Of a DNA stretch of 64,000 bases, positions 15,474-24,316 are shown in pieces. Under the pieces are notes generated by a model. The model was not told where the DNA came from, made no database searches, and saw nothing but the letters and a program-made list of their open reading frames with translations. Source of the stretch: Croceicoccus gelatinilyticus (lineage in GTDB: Bacteria; Pseudomonadota; Alphaproteobacteria; Sphingomonadales; Sphingomonadaceae). Each line of letters begins with the position of its first letter. Within the stretch, counting starts at the first letter, position 1. Position numbers and translations under genes: made by a program. The stretch is from NCBI RefSeq assembly GCF_018398395.1, contig NZ_JAHCBF010000003.1, positions 248,001-312,000 of the forward strand. Reading direction: 5' to 3'.

Positions 15474-18128
15474 ATGAACCGCGCTGCCCCCGACAGCCGC
15501 ACCGTCAAGGCCATGCTTGGCCCGACCAATACCGGCAAGACCCACCTCGCCGTCGAACGGCTCTGCGCGCATTCGAGCGGGCAAATAGGCTTTCCGCTGC
15601 GTCTTCTGGCGCGGGAGATCTATGACCGTGTCGTCGCCATCAAGGGGCCGGACCGCGTCGCGCTGATCACGGGCGAGGAACGGATCGATCCGCCCAATGC
15701 GCGCTGGAAGCTCTGCACGGTAGAAGCGATGGACCGCGACGCCGATGTCGCCTTCGTCGCGGTGGACGAAGCGCAACTGGGCGCGGACCGGGAACGCGGC
15801 CACGTCTTTACCGACCGGATGCTGAACGTACGGGGCCGCGAGGAGACGATGATCCTCGGCTCCTCCGCACTCATCCCGATGGTCGAGCAGCTCGTGCCCG
15901 AGGCCGAGATCATTACCCGCCCGCGTTTTTCGACGCTGACTCACGCAGGCAGTCTCAAGCTGTCCCGCCTGCCTCCGCGCAGCGCAGTCGTCGCGTTCAG
16001 CGCCGAGGAAGTCTACACCGTCGCCGAAATGCTGCGCCGGTTCCGCGGAGGGGCCGCCGTCGTCATGGGCGCGCTTTCGCCGCAGACCCGCAACAAGCAG
16101 GTCGAGATGTTCCAGTCGGGCGAGGTCGACTACATTGTCGCCACCGACGCCATCGGCATGGGCCTCAACCTCGATGTCGCCCACGTCGCATTCGCAGGGC
16201 TTGCCAAGTTCGACGGCCAGCGCCGCCGCCGGCTGACGATCGCCGAAATGGCCCAGATCGCGGGCCGCGCCGGTCGCCACCAGAAGGACGGCACATTCGG
16301 TACGCTGGCAGGTGAGCGCGGCGCGGAGTTTTCCGAAGAGGAAGTCCACGCGATCGAGGAACACATCTTCCCGCCGATCGAGAAGATGATGTGGCGCGAT
16401 GCGCGGCCTCGCCTCGATTCGGTCGACGTGCTGATCGACGATCTGTCCGCCCCACCGAACGATCCGGCGCTTGCCCCCGCGCCCGAAGCGATCGACCTGG
16501 CCGTTGCGCGGATACTTTCCGAAAGCCCGAAGGTTCGTGAACGCGCCAAGGGCAAGGCGATGGTCGGACGGTTCTGGGATGCCTGCTCGCTCCCCGATTT
16601 CCGTTCTTTGGGCCCGGAAAACCACGCCCGCTTCGTCGCGAGGCTGTGGGATGACCTGTCCGAAGGAACGGGCCGACTGGGTCACGATTACGTCGCGGGC
16701 ATGATCGCGCACCTTGACGATGCGCGCGGCGACATCGACACCTTGCAGGGACGGATTGCCGCGATCCGTTCATGGGCCTACATCGCGCAGCGTCCGGACT
16801 GGGTCCGCGACCGTGAGGACATGGCCGATCGGGCCCGCGCGGTCGAAGCAAAGCTTTCGGATGCCCTGCACCAGCGGTTGACCGAGCGGTTCGTGAACCG
16901 CCGCACCGCCGTATTGATGAAGAAACTGGGCGACACCGCACTTCTGCCGGTGACGCTTGGAGAAGGAGGAGCCGTGATGGTCGACGGCGAGGAAATCGGG
17001 AAACTCGAAGGCTTCCGCTTCGATGTCGATCCCCAGGCACGGCTTGAAACGCGGCGGCTGCTTCTGGCCGCGGCGGAAAAGCACTTGCCCGGTCTGCTGA
17101 ACGAACGCGCGGACGCGCTGAAGGCAGATTGCGAGAATCGCGGTGAGGATCTCGCGTGGTCCGGCGATACGGTCAGCTGGCTGGGTCAGCCGGTGGCAAA
17201 GCTGGTTGCGGGCCGCCGCCTGCTCGAACCGCAGGTCAAGCTGGCGCCGGGCCTCAATACCCTCGACGCGCCGCTGCGCGCGAAGATCGAGAAAGCCGTG
17301 CAAGGCTGGCTCGATAGCGAGATCTCGGTCCGCCTGAAGCCGTTGGTGAAGCTGTCAAAGGCCGCCGAGGAAGCCGAGGCCGGTACCGAGCTTCGCGCAC
17401 TCGCCATTGCCCTGCACGATGCGGGCGGTGCGGTTGCGCGCAAGGATAGCGGTGTCGGCAAGCTCGACACCGACAAGCGTTCGCACCTGCGCCGTCTGGG
17501 CGTTCAGGTCGGCGCGCTCGACGTTTTCGTACCCGCCATGGCCAAGGCCTCGACGCTCGAGGCATGGCGCGCGCTGGCCGAATTGAGCGGCATGAAGGTC
17601 CGCCCCGTTGCTGCCGAGATGCAGGCGATCCTGCCGGTCAAAGGCGCGCCGCCGCTGTTCTACCGCCGCGTCGGCCAGCAGAACGTACGCGTCGATCTGG
17701 CAGAACGGCTCGTCCACGCCGCCCACCAGCGCCGCGCCCGCTGGGCTGGCGAAGCACCGCAGCGCCGCCGCAAGGGCAAGGAAGGCGAAAAGCCCGCAGA
17801 GCCGGTGCGCTTCGCGCTCGACCCGTCGATGGCGCTTTCGATGGGGCTCAGCACGCAGACCTATACCGAACTGCTGCGCCAGGCGGGCTTCACCGCCCAG
17901 CCGCCCGCCGAACTTGCCGAAGGCGCGTTCGGCCCGCCCGAGCCGCCGCTGTGGCGCTGGCGTCCGCGCCGTGACGGTGCGCCGCGCGGCAATGACCAGA
18001 ACCGTGGGGGTCGCAACGACAACCGCAAGGGCGGGCCCGGACGCAAAGGCCCGCGTGGTCGCCGCGAGCCGGAACCCAAAGTCGCCGAAGGCAATCCCTT
18101 CGCCTCGCTCGCCGAGCTTATCCGCTGA
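15474..18128 (+). CDS. SUV3-like DExH RNA helicase
   Basis: An 884-residue helicase of the SUV3/mitochondrial degradosome type found in alphaproteobacteria. Walker A is LGPTNTGKTHLAVERL near residue 15. Motif II is VAVDEAQLGADRERGH. Motif III is LGSSALIPMVEQL. Motif V is VATDAIGMGLNLDVAHVAF and motif VI is AQIAGRAGRHQKDGTFG. The long C-terminal half is the accessory domain region, ending in a basic Arg/Gly-rich RNA-binding tail (after about residue 840). It probably unwinds structured RNA for turnover. Its stop overlaps the ATG of the S4 gene by one base. Confidence 0.92.
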   Translation: MNRAAPDSRTVKAMLGPTNTGKTHLAVERLCAHSSGQIGFPLRLLAREIYDRVVAIKGPDRVALITGEERIDPPNARWKLCTVEAMDRDADVAFVAVDEAQLGADRERGHVFTDRMLNVRGREETMILGSSALIPMVEQLVPEAEIITRPRFSTLTHAGSLKLSRLPPRSAVVAFSAEEVYTVAEMLRRFRGGAAVVMGALSPQTRNKQVEMFQSGEVDYIVATDAIGMGLNLDVAHVAFAGLAKFDGQRRRRLTIAEMAQIAGRAGRHQKDGTFGTLAGERGAEFSEEEVHAIEEHIFPPIEKMMWRDARPRLDSVDVLIDDLSAPPNDPALAPAPEAIDLAVARILSESPKVRERAKGKAMVGRFWDACSLPDFRSLGPENHARFVARLWDDLSEGTGRLGHDYVAGMIAHLDDARGDIDTLQGRIAAIRSWAYIAQRPDWVRDREDMADRARAVEAKLSDALHQRLTERFVNRRTAVLMKKLGDTALLPVTLGEGGAVMVDGEEIGKLEGFRFDVDPQARLETRRLLLAAAEKHLPGLLNERADALKADCENRGEDLAWSGDTVSWLGQPVAKLVAGRRLLEPQVKLAPGLNTLDAPLRAKIEKAVQGWLDSEISVRLKPLVKLSKAAEEAEAGTELRALAIALHDAGGAVARKDSGVGKLDTDKRSHLRRLGVQVGALDVFVPAMAKASTLEAWRALAELSGMKVRPVAAEMQAILPVKGAPPLFYRRVGQQNVRVDLAERLVHAAHQRRARWAGEAPQRRRKGKEGEKPAEPVRFALDPSMALSMGLSTQTYTELLRQAGFTAQPPAELAEGAFGPPEPPLWRWRPRRDGAPRGNDQNRGGRNDNRKGGPGRKGPRGRREPEPKVAEGNPFASLAELIR

Positions 18129-18451
18129 TGTCGAGGCAGGTCGTTCCGGTGCGCGAGACGCGGCGGATCGACCGGCTATTATGGATGCTGCGCCTCACCC
18201 GCACGCGCGGGGCGGCGCAGGATCTCGTCTGCGAAGGCCATGTCCGCGTGAACGGGCGGCGCGTGCTACGCTGTTCGCAGGCGATCGCGGTCGGCGACAT
18301 CGTCACCATGCCGCATGACGAGACGGTGCGGATCATCGAGATCCTCGACCTGCCCAGCCGCCGCGGACCGCCTGCCGAGGCGCTTGCGATGTTCCGCGAC
18401 CATACGCCCGGCGCAAATGCAAGCGTTTCGCAAGAAGGCGAGGCGTCTTGA
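18128..18451 (+). CDS. S4-domain RNA-binding protein (Hsp15-like)
   Basis: A 107-residue protein with an S4 domain over about residues 11-70: RRIDRLLWMLRLTRTRGAAQDLVCEGHVRVNGRRVLRCSQ is the conserved helix-turn and strand core (shown here in two parts as RRIDRLLWMLR and GHVRVNGRR). Heat-shock Hsp15 relatives bind the 50S subunit carrying stalled nascent chains. The ATG overlaps the helicase stop (TGATG), so the two RNA-related genes are translationally coupled. Confidence 0.88.
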   Translation: MSRQVVPVRETRRIDRLLWMLRLTRTRGAAQDLVCEGHVRVNGRRVLRCSQAIAVGDIVTMPHDETVRIIEILDLPSRRGPPAEALAMFRDHTPGANASVSQEGEAS

Positions 18452-18544
18452 CGAACCGGAACACCCTGCATAGCAGCGGCGTTAACGGCTCTAGCTTATG
18501 CCTGCCGCCCGGCGGGCCACGATAACACGGGGAAGCCACGCGAA

Positions 18545-18883
18545 ATGACCTACGTCGTCACCGATGCCTGCATCAAATGCAAATACATGGACTGCGTGGA
18601 AGTCTGCCCGGTCGACTGCTTCTACGAGGGCGAGAACATGCTCGTCATCAATCCCAGCGAATGCATCGACTGCGGCGTCTGTGAACCCGAATGCCCGGCC
18701 GAAGCCATCCTGCCCGATACCGAGAACGGTCTCGAAAAGTGGCTTGAGCTGAACACCAAGTTCTCCGCCGAATGGCCGAACATCACGGCCGCCAAGGAAG
18801 CCCCCGCCGATGCCGACGAGCACAAGGGCGAGGAAGGCAAGTTCGAGAAGTACTTCTCGGCAGAGCCCGGCGAAGGCGATTAA
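18545..18883 (+). CDS. fdxA: 7Fe ferredoxin FdxA
   Basis: A 112-residue ferredoxin with one [3Fe-4S] and one [4Fe-4S] site. N-terminal cysteines are in [19 protein letters not shown]; the second set is [16 protein letters not shown]. The acidic C-terminus ([19 protein letters not shown]) matches alphaproteobacterial FdxA. It carries electrons to unidentified partners. The order S4 gene, fdxA, carD is common in sphingomonads. The gap before it is 93 bases. Confidence 0.95.
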   Translation: MTYVVTDACIKCKYMDCVEVCPVDCFYEGENMLVINPSECIDCGVCEPECPAEAILPDTENGLEKWLELNTKFSAEWPNITAAKEAPADADEHKGEEGKFEKYFSAEPGEGD

Positions 18884-19193
18884 TCAGCCCTTGGCGGGGC
18901 GCGAGTCGCTCCGCCGCCGGTACCCCCGGCGACATGGCAAACAAGTCCCTGTGATCGCTTGTTGCGAGCGTTCGCAACAGGATTCGCATTTTCCGTCAGA
19001 TTATGGTAAAACTCCACCCAAGCTGGTGGCGTAGTGCCGCCTGCTGCCGTCAGGAAAGGCGTAATTCCCGCGAGGTGTGCACAATTCGGGCCGTGATTTT
19101 CGGCACGAGGGACATTGCACTCCATCGTTGCGTGCCCCGCCCCCCGGGGTCGTTGCGAAACGCGGGACAATCCCGCCATAGAAAGGACAATGC
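18884..19193. other. 310-base non-coding gap before carD
   Basis: No open frame with coding character is seen. It contains a 7-bp dyad GTTGCGA-N4-TCGCAAC at 18961-18978 that could be the fdxA mRNA end, though it lacks a T run. An AT-richer stretch at about 18979-19015 may hold the carD promoter, and GAAAGGA just before the carD ATG is its ribosome-binding site. Nothing resembles a tRNA. Confidence 0.5.
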
Positions 19194-19721
19194 ATGACTG
19201 CCAAGGCTCCTGCCTTCGACGTCGGAGACTATGTCGTTTACCCCAAGCACGGTGTTGGCCGTGTGATCGAGCTGCAAAGCCAGGAAATCGCAGGCATGCA
19301 GCTGGAACTCTACGTTCTGCGGTTCGAGAAAGAGCGCATGACGCTCCGCGTGCCCGTCAACAAGGTCGAATCGATCGGCATGCGCAAGCTGTCGTCGGAC
19401 AAGACCCTGCGTGAGGCGATGGACGTTCTGAAGTCGAAGCCCAAGGTAAAGCGCACCATGTGGTCGCGCCGCGCCCAGGAATACGAAGCGAAGATCAATT
19501 CGGGCGACCTCGTGTCGATCGCCGAAGTGACTCGCGACCTGTTCCGTGCCGACGATCAGCCGGAACAGTCCTATTCGGAACGCCAGATCTTCGAAGCCGC
19601 TTCCAGCCGCCTTGCGCGTGAACTGGCCGCGATGGAAAAGACCGACGAACCGGCCGCCCTCGCCAAGATCCTCGAGATCCTGAACGAGTACGCACCCAAG
19701 TACTACGAACAGACCGCCTGA
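19194..19721 (+). CDS. carD: CarD-family transcriptional regulator
   Basis: A 175-residue CarD protein that binds the RNA polymerase beta subunit through an N-terminal RID domain (VGDYVVYPKHGVGRVIEL at about 8-25). It stabilises open promoter complexes through a helical C-terminal DNA-binding domain (about 75-165, with SRRAQEYEAKINSGD and YSERQIFEAASSRLARELA). In alphaproteobacteria it affects rRNA and growth genes. A good GAAAGGA precedes the ATG, and a strong intrinsic terminator follows. Confidence 0.96.
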   Translation: MTAKAPAFDVGDYVVYPKHGVGRVIELQSQEIAGMQLELYVLRFEKERMTLRVPVNKVESIGMRKLSSDKTLREAMDVLKSKPKVKRTMWSRRAQEYEAKINSGDLVSIAEVTRDLFRADDQPEQSYSERQIFEAASSRLARELAAMEKTDEPAALAKILEILNEYAPKYYEQTA

Positions 19722-19749
19722 TTTTCACATCAAGCGACCTGATCGCGTG

Positions 19750-19779
19750 AAGAGGCCGCCGGGAAACCGGCGGCCTTTT
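19750..19779 (+). terminator. intrinsic terminator of carD
   Basis: GGCCGCCGG pairs with CCGGCGGCC around a GAAA tetraloop, extended by A/T and G-T pairs, followed by TTTT. Canonical intrinsic terminator. Confidence 0.9.
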
Positions 19780-19857
19780 CCGTTTGCGAGCCTGTACCGT
19801 TCGTCTGCCGTTCGTCGAAGCGAATAGCCTGCTGGTCGAGCGCTGCCTGCCCCACCC

Positions 19858-19899
19858 TTGCCGCTTCGCTTCCAGTTCTGTATTACCGTGTTAATACAG
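19858..19899 (+). promoter_or_regulatory. promoter with overlapping operator dyad for the GIN-domain gene
   Basis: A sigma-70-like promoter reads TTGCCG (19858-19863), 17-base spacer, TATTAC (19881-19886). A perfect 8-bp inverted repeat, CTGTATTA-N6-TAATACAG (19878-19899), covers the -10 element. AGGAG and the ATG follow directly. The overlap suggests repression by a dimeric regulator. Confidence 0.7.
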
Positions 19900-19913
19900 T
19901 TCAGGAGTAGACG

Positions 19914-20663
19914 ATGTCCCGCAAGTTTCCTTTCGACACTCTCGGCAAGGCCATCGGCGCTGTCGCCGGGCTCGCACTGGGCGCCAGCCTTTCGGCCTGC
20001 AATGCAGAGAACATCTCTTTCGGCGGCAAGCAGGGCGTGCCGCTTTCGGAACTCGACATGAGCGGCGATCCGCCCGAATCCATCGCGCTGGCAGGGCCCG
20101 ACACGGTCAAGCTGAGCGAAGGGCAGGAACTGGCGATCGAAGTCGAAGGCTCGCAAGCGATGAAGGACGCCATGCGCTTCCACATCGAAGGCAAGACGCT
20201 CGCCATCATGCGCAGCAAGGACGCCCCCGATAGCGAACGTGCGAGAGTCCTGGTCACGATGCCTGCGCCCAAGTCAGTCGTGATCGCAGGTTCGGGTACT
20301 CTCCAGGCCGAAAAGCTCGCCGAAAAGGCAGACGTGACCATCGCGGGTTCGGGCTCGGCCGAAACGAAGGACATCGCCGTCAGCGCGCTTGACGTGAACA
20401 TCGTCGGTTCCGGCACGTATCGGGCCAGCGGCACGGCCGGTTCGCTCGATCTCAACATCGCGGGCAGCGGCGATGCCGATCTGGATGATCTCATGGTCGA
20501 AAAGGCCGATATTTCGATCGCAGGGTCGGGCCGCGGGGCATTCCGCTCTGACGGCAAGGTCGATGCCTCGATCATGGGTTCGGGCACCGTGAAAGTGAAA
20601 GGCCGCGCCACGTGCGAGGTTTCCTCGATGGGATCGGGCAAGCTGGTCTGCGAGGAAGCGTAA
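19914..20663 (+). CDS. exported lipoprotein with GIN (DUF2807) domain
   Basis: A 249-residue protein with a lipoprotein-type signal (AGLALGASLSACN, acyl Cys near residue 28). A GIN/DUF2807 autotransporter-like repeat domain follows over about 50-245. The repeats are visible as recurrent VVIAGSGT, VTIAGSGSAE, VNIVGSGTY, LNIAGSGDAD, ISIAGSGRG and SIMGSGTV, predicted to form a parallel beta-helix in the periplasm or outer membrane. Function is unknown; the fold suggests adhesion or scaffolding. Strong promoter and operator sequences lie immediately upstream. Confidence 0.88.
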   Translation: MSRKFPFDTLGKAIGAVAGLALGASLSACNAENISFGGKQGVPLSELDMSGDPPESIALAGPDTVKLSEGQELAIEVEGSQAMKDAMRFHIEGKTLAIMRSKDAPDSERARVLVTMPAPKSVVIAGSGTLQAEKLAEKADVTIAGSGSAETKDIAVSALDVNIVGSGTYRASGTAGSLDLNIAGSGDADLDDLMVEKADISIAGSGRGAFRSDGKVDASIMGSGTVKVKGRATCEVSSMGSGKLVCEEA

Positions 20664-20751
20664 GAAAGACACAGGATGGCGCAGTTCATCACAGCGCCAT
20701 CGTAAATCGGATACTCCTCATGACGGGATCACCGTCGTGGGGAGTTTTCGT

Positions 20752-21081
20752 ATGCGCCTGAAGCTGGCCGTTCCAGTCCTGTTGTTATCCGCCACTGCCC
20801 TTTCGGGCTGTATCGCCAAGACCGCGCTGGACGTCGCCACTGCGCCCGTTCGCGTCGCAAGCAAGGCCGTCGACGTCGCAACGACCAGTCAGTCCGAGGC
20901 TGACGAAAAGCGCGGGCGCGAGATTCGCAAGCGCGAGGAACGCCTTGGCAAGCTGGAGCGGCAGTACGGCAAGGAAATGGCCGACTGCGAGGATGGCGAT
21001 GCAAAGGCCTGCGCCGAAGCGCGCGCGACTTATGCCGAAATTCAGGAAATCCTGCCGACGATCCCTGTCGAACCCGACTAG
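20752..21081 (+). CDS. small lipoprotein, unknown function
   Basis: A 109-residue protein with a signal peptide ending in lipobox LSGC (acyl Cys near residue 19). An alanine-rich helix (TALDVATAPVRVASKAVDVAT) and a highly charged probable coiled coil (EKRGREIRKREERLGKLERQYG) follow, with two Cys in DCEDGDAKAC. ATG 20752 is chosen because GGGGAG lies eight bases upstream; GTG 20737 is in frame but unlikely. Its TAG shares CTAG with tsaC. Confidence 0.8.
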   Translation: MRLKLAVPVLLLSATALSGCIAKTALDVATAPVRVASKAVDVATTSQSEADEKRGREIRKREERLGKLERQYGKEMADCEDGDAKACAEARATYAEIQEILPTIPVEPD

Positions 21082-22025
21082 GCTGCGGCGCGGGCGAGCC
21101 TGTCGTTGATGGCGACGCCGATGCCTTCGTGCGGAATCGGCACGACCGCGACACGCGGCTGCGGGGCCGCGCTAGCGGCGTGCAGCGCTGCGTAGAGCCG
21201 CGATGCGGCCTCGGCGAGATCGCCCGATGGCGACAGGTTGAAATCGCCACCGTCCGTACCGAAGCCGATGCGGAATTCGCCTTCCTGCGCGTCCAGCGCT
21301 TCAAGCCGGACCGGTTTGCCCGGCGCATAGTGGCTCGCAAGCTGGCCCGGTGCTTCGATACCCTTTGTGCTGCCAGCTATCGCAGGGCCGAGCACCGCTG
21401 CGATCTCCGCCTCGGTTACAGGGCCCGGTCGCAGGATTTGCCAGCCATTCTCGCGCACCGCGACGATTGTCGATTCGAGCCCGCGCTCAGTCTCCCCGCC
21501 GTCGAGCACCATTGGTATGCGCCCTTCCAGCGAACTTGCGACATGGGCTGCGCTAGTCGGACTGACGGCCCCGCTGCGATTGGCCGATGGTGCGGCAAGA
21601 GGTGCCGGTGCGGCAAGAAGGACCGCGCGCATGGTTTGATGGCTCGGCATCCTGAGCGCCACGGTTGAAAGCCCTGCGGTCACCGCTGGCGCCAAACCGG
21701 AATCGTCGCGTATCGGCAGGACCATCGTCAGCGAACCGGGCCAGAAGTGTTCAGCCAGCGTCCTCGCCCGATCGTCCAGATGCGCCAAACGCTCCGCCGC
21801 CAATAGATCCGGCACATGGACGATCAGCGGATTGAAATCGGGCCTGCCCTTGGCCTTGTAGATACCCGCGACCGCTGCGGCCAAGTCCGCTCTTGCCGCA
21901 AGGCCGTAGACCGTCTCAGTCGGTAACGCGACGCAGGCCCCCTCCCCCAGAAGGCGCACGGCCTCGGAAATACCCTCTTCGTCGGCAGGCAGCACGCGCG
22001 GCTGGGATGGATTGGCGTCGGTCAT
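21078..22025 (-). CDS. tsaC: L-threonylcarbamoyladenylate synthase
   Basis: A 315-residue Sua5/YwlC/YrdC protein that makes threonylcarbamoyl-AMP for the t6A37 modification of ANN-decoding tRNAs. The YrdC domain (about 15-200) holds ALPTETVYGLAARADL and the catalytic KAKGRPDFNPLIVHV. The C-terminal Sua5 domain (about 215-315) closes over the active site. The length makes it the long Sua5 form rather than the short TsaC; the symbol covers the function. Confidence 0.92.
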   Translation of the reverse strand: MTDANPSQPRVLPADEEGISEAVRLLGEGACVALPTETVYGLAARADLAAAVAGIYKAKGRPDFNPLIVHVPDLLAAERLAHLDDRARTLAEHFWPGSLTMVLPIRDDSGLAPAVTAGLSTVALRMPSHQTMRAVLLAAPAPLAAPSANRSGAVSPTSAAHVASSLEGRIPMVLDGGETERGLESTIVAVRENGWQILRPGPVTEAEIAAVLGPAIAGSTKGIEAPGQLASHYAPGKPVRLEALDAQEGEFRIGFGTDGGDFNLSPSGDLAEAASRLYAALHAASAAPQPRVAVVPIPHEGIGVAINDRLARAAA

Positions 22026-22079
22026 CTTGCGTCGCTATAGGCGGGATGCATCGTGGGCCGGAAGGAAAGAATTTCGCGC

Positions 22080-22907
22080 GTGACCGACAACGACCAGACC
22101 CTTGCCCGCATTGCCGCCGCGCTTGAGCGTATCGCCCCTGCCCCGACAGATGCACAGGACGTATTGTCCGCCCCCGCCTACGGCTGGGACGGCAAGGCTC
22201 TGACCGCGATTCCCGCGATCGATGCCCCTCCTTTGGAGCTTCTGCGCGGCATCGACCGGCAGCGCGATACGGTAGCCGAAAACGTCGCACGCCACGCCGC
22301 CGGCGCGGATGCGCACGATATGCTGCTGTGGGGCGCGCGCGGCATGGGCAAGTCCGCCCTTGTCCGCGCCTCTGTAAAGGCCGCTGCAGGCCCCTCAGGG
22401 CACATTGCACTGGTCCAGGCGGCAGGAGACGCCCTTGGCACGCTTCCGGCGCTCATGAGCGTCCTGAGAGGTGCTGACCGCCGCTTCCTGCTGTTCATTG
22501 ACGACATCGGCTTTGGGGCGGGTCAGGAGAATGAGGCTCGTACCCTGCGATCATTACTGGAGGGCGGCGTCACCCCACGCCCCGCCAACGTGCGCATCGC
22601 GGTCACCTCGAACCGCCGCGCGATCGTCTCGCGGCACATGGCTGAGCAGGACGATCCGGTGAACCCGCGCGATGCGGTGGACGATACACTGGCGCTGGCA
22701 GACCGCTTTGGCCTGTCGATCGGCTTCCATAATTGCACTCAGGACGATTATCTCGCCATCATCGCAGCCTATGCCGATCATTACGGCCTGGCGTGGGAAC
22801 AGTCGGACGCGCTCGAATGGTCGAAGCGCCGCGGCGCACGGTCGGGCCGCGTGGCCCGCCACTATGTCACCGAACTGGCAGGCCGCGCTGGACGGACGCT
22901 CGGCTGA
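22080..22907 (+). CDS. DUF815 AAA-type ATPase
   Basis: A 275-residue P-loop ATPase of the DUF815 family. Walker A is WGARGMGKSALVRAS (about residue 82), and Walker B is RFLLFIDDIGF (about residue 140). The sensor region AVTSNRRAIVSRHM follows. GTG 22080 is preferred because GGAAGGAAAGA precedes it; GTG 22053 lies upstream without such a site. Function is not established; these proteins are widespread singletons. The stop is directly followed by the stop of the convergent dehydrogenase (TGATCA). Confidence 0.85.
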   Translation: MTDNDQTLARIAAALERIAPAPTDAQDVLSAPAYGWDGKALTAIPAIDAPPLELLRGIDRQRDTVAENVARHAAGADAHDMLLWGARGMGKSALVRASVKAAAGPSGHIALVQAAGDALGTLPALMSVLRGADRRFLLFIDDIGFGAGQENEARTLRSLLEGGVTPRPANVRIAVTSNRRAIVSRHMAEQDDPVNPRDAVDDTLALADRFGLSIGFHNCTQDDYLAIIAAYADHYGLAWEQSDALEWSKRRGARSGRVARHYVTELAGRAGRTLG

Positions 22908-24245
22908 TCAGGAGCCGGTGACGCGCCAGATGATGCCGCCGGTATCATCGCTGACCAGCAAGGCGCCGGTCTGATCCCATTCCAGCATCGTCGGGCGCCC
23001 GTGCGCCTCGTCGCCGCCGGCATCCATGAAACCGGTCAAAACGGGCTTCGGAAGCTCGTCCAGCGGATTGCCGCGTTCGTCAAAACCGACGAATACCACG
23101 TCATAACCCGCCGCCGGCTTGCGATTCCACGAACCGTGGCGCGCCACGAAAGCGCCGCTTGCAAAGCGAGCAGGCAATGCACTGCCTTCCGCAAACTTCA
23201 GCCCCAGCGGCGCAACGTGCGCACCAAGCGCATATTCGGGCCAGCGGACATATTCCTGCAGGTATTGCGGCATCGGTGCCTCGACACGCGGGTCATATTC
23301 GAAGCGCCAGTAAATCCACGGCCAGCCGTAATTCACGCCGATCGGCACGTTGGTGAGATAGTCGGGCGGACCGTCACCGCCCAACATGTCGCGCTCGTTC
23401 ACCGTGGTCCAGAGCTCGCCGGACTGCGGGTGAAAAGCGAGACCAGTGGGATTGCGCAGGCCCTCGCCATAAATGCGCGAAGTGCCGCTGGCGATGTTGA
23501 ACTCATGAATGGCAGCGCGTCCCTCTTCGAGATCCATGCCCTTTTCGCCGATGTTGGAGGCCGAGCCGACGCTGACGTAGATCCGCTCACCATCCGGTGA
23601 CAGCACGAGGTTGCGCGCCCAGTGATTCTCCCCGCCGGGAAGATCCATCAACTTAGTCGGCGCTGCGTCGATCTTCGTCTGGCCCGGCTCATAAGGGAAG
23701 GACACGAGCGAGTCGGTGTTGGCGACGTAAAGCGTACCTTCGGTCCAGACCATACCGAAAGGCGACGTTAGTCCCTCGACAAGCACGCCGGCCTGCTCCG
23801 CCACGCCGTCCTTGTCAGCATCGCGTAGCAGCTTGATCCGGTCCGGCGACTTCACCCCGGCCCCGACCTTCTCCATGAAGAAGTTCATCACCTTGCCCTT
23901 GAGGCTGTCGGCCGGGCGTTGCTGCGAATTCGTTTCGGCAACCAGCACGTCACCATTGGGGAGGGTCAGCATCGAACGCGGGTGCGTAAGCCCATCGGCA
24001 AAGCGCGAGACTTTCAGCCCCTCGGCAGCCACGGGGGTTTCCGCATCCGCCCAGCCACTGGGTTCCAGCAGTTTGAGCGTGGGGAACGTCTCCATCTCCG
24101 CTGGCGCGATGACCGGATCGGTGCCCGAAACTTCATCGACCGTCATATCGGCAGGATTGCCGATCCAGAGATAGATGATGATGCCGACGATGATCGCGAG
24201 GATCAGGCCGACAAAGACGAACACGTTGCGTTTTGCTGAAGTCAT
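22908..24245 (-). CDS. membrane-anchored PQQ-dependent sugar dehydrogenase-like protein (sorbosone dehydrogenase family)
   Basis: A 445-residue protein with an N-terminal transmembrane helix (VFVFVGLILAIIVGIIIYLWI). A six-bladed beta-propeller of the soluble glucose/sorbosone dehydrogenase type follows over about 70-440. Typical blades include LTHPRSMLTLPNGDVLVAETN, VEGLTSPFGMVWTEGTLYVANTDS and YGEGLRNPTGLAFHPQSGELW; the last region holds conserved cofactor-site residues. The domain faces the periplasm. Substrate is unknown, and whether PQQ is bound or made by this strain is not shown here. Confidence 0.82.
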   Translation of the reverse strand: MTSAKRNVFVFVGLILAIIVGIIIYLWIGNPADMTVDEVSGTDPVIAPAEMETFPTLKLLEPSGWADAETPVAAEGLKVSRFADGLTHPRSMLTLPNGDVLVAETNSQQRPADSLKGKVMNFFMEKVGAGVKSPDRIKLLRDADKDGVAEQAGVLVEGLTSPFGMVWTEGTLYVANTDSLVSFPYEPGQTKIDAAPTKLMDLPGGENHWARNLVLSPDGERIYVSVGSASNIGEKGMDLEEGRAAIHEFNIASGTSRIYGEGLRNPTGLAFHPQSGELWTTVNERDMLGGDGPPDYLTNVPIGVNYGWPWIYWRFEYDPRVEAPMPQYLQEYVRWPEYALGAHVAPLGLKFAEGSALPARFASGAFVARHGSWNRKPAAGYDVVFVGFDERGNPLDELPKPVLTGFMDAGGDEAHGRPTMLEWDQTGALLVSDDTGGIIWRVTGS

Positions 24246-24316
24246 GCGGAGTTAGATAGGGCGCGGCCCGTACGCGGGCAATGGTATTGGCTCGCAGAGG
24301 AAGCTATGGGCGGGCC

